Position numbers and translations under genes: made by a program
The notes under the pieces: model-generated
Database searches by the model: none
Told to the model about the DNA's origin: nothing
The model's input: only the letters and a program-made list of their open reading frames with translations
Assembly: GCA_015057205.1 (NCBI GenBank)
Contig: SVEW01000139.1
Span: forward strand, 1 to 5,692
Direction of reading: 5' to 3'
Source of the DNA: Lachnospiraceae bacterium
Lineage (GTDB): Bacteria > Bacillota > Clostridia > Lachnospirales > Lachnospiraceae
Length of the DNA: 5,692 bases
Shown: positions 5,328 through 5,692 of the stretch, one piece after another
Layout of the letters: every line of letters begins with the position of its first letter
Numbering within the stretch: position 1 is the first letter of the stretch

Positions 5328-5692
5328 TTATCTGGCGATGTACTTCGCTGAAACGAAGCCATACTTGCCGCCTTCTTTGATGTAGTACCAGTCCTTGCCG
5401 TTTGATGCCTTGACCGTATCGCATACGGATACCTTCGTACCCTTTGCCAGCACTCTGAGGACCTTATTCTCCGTACCAGCCCAGGAGCGGACATTGAGCT
5501 CAGTCGTTACCTTGCCCTTCCACTTCTCTGACTTGTTAAGAGTTCCGCCGGAGCTTACCGGTGTCGGAGCTGACGCGGATGATCCGCTGCCGGATCCGTT
5601 TGTCACGGCCATAGCTGTATGGCTCGACTCCTTCAGGAGCACGTCTCCGATCTTGAGGCTTGTATCCTTGGCCGTGTACTTGCTGTCTGTGT
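5328..5692 (-). CDS. Phage-type peptidoglycan hydrolase, C-terminal 120 residues with SH3b domain (partial)
   Basis: The frame is open from the right edge (first full codon ends at 5690) to a TAA at 5328-5330, giving 120 visible residues; the start is outside the window. The first part, with LKIGDVLLKESSHTAMAVTNG, matches the G-D-(I/V)-L-L...H-T-A-M end of CHAP/NlpC-P60/Amidase_5 type amidases or endopeptidases, including the late catalytic His strand. A Gly/Ser/Ala/Pro linker follows, then a bacterial SH3 domain (about residues 57-120) with ELNVRSWAGTENKVLRVL, a W-Y-Y-I-K strand and GFVSAKYI. Such an order, catalytic domain, flexible linker and wall-binding SH3, is typical of Clostridia phage endolysins. 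A host wall hydrolase is the alternative. Lysin genes often lie near one end of prophages, which suits its position at the junction. Codon use differs from the Tad genes. Confidence 0.82.
   Translation of the reverse strand, partial: TDSKYTAKDTSLKIGDVLLKESSHTAMAVTNGSGSGSSASAPTPVSSGGTLNKSEKWKGKVTTELNVRSWAGTENKVLRVLAKGTKVSVCDTVKASNGKDWYYIKEGGKYGFVSAKYIAR

Noticed and set aside
1..5692. CRISPR arrays, tRNA genes, insertion sequences and riboswitches
   Set aside because: I saw no regular direct repeats with spacers, no tRNA-like cloverleaf, no transposase and no long leader region.

Overview
The window is almost entirely one minus-strand gene cluster of the Tad (tight adherence, type IVc pilus) kind, in the gene order and protein style of Gram-positive Clostridia. 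Lachnospiraceae is my best guess, from the short Flp1-type pilin, a DUF5702-like protein, TadE-like proteins starting with a T-V-E-A-A helix, and a DUF6382-like gene at the end. This family placement is from memory of such loci, not a search.

Reading in the direction of transcription (right to left): the window opens with the 3' end of a cell-wall hydrolase gene with an SH3 domain (5692-5328), closed by a strong intrinsic terminator (5229-5272). Directly against the terminator's T-tract the sequence switches, in mid-gene, to the C-terminal third of the Tad motor ATPase TadA/CpaF (5228-4866). Then follow tadB-like (4876-4112), tadC-like with an extra extracytoplasmic domain (4112-3204), the Flp pilin (3183-2986), a DUF5702-like membrane-anchored protein (2989-1601), a TadE-like pseudopilin carrying two putative zinc-binding repeats (1499-786), the A24 prepilin peptidase (802-371), a second small TadE-like protein (356-105) and the first 50 codons of a DUF6382/FHA-type gene that runs off the left edge (151-1). 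Most genes overlap or are separated by fewer than 20 bases. The only gap of note is about 100 bases at 1500-1600, which holds a 15-bp inverted repeat.

Together the genes describe an assembly machine: TadA powers TadB/TadC in the membrane, the peptidase matures Flp and probably the TadE-like minor pilins, and the DUF5702 protein is an anchored accessory. The FHA-type protein may connect the machine to regulation or to its inner-membrane platform.

The most striking point is the join at about 5228. The ATPase has lost its Walker A and Asp-box half and is joined to a phage-like lysin tail with different codon usage. Either a prophage (lysin end outward) has integrated in tadA, which would switch off the pilus in the lysogen and might be reversible, or the contig is a chimeric assembly. 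The window alone cannot decide. No tRNA, rRNA, CRISPR, insertion sequence or convincing plus-strand gene was seen.
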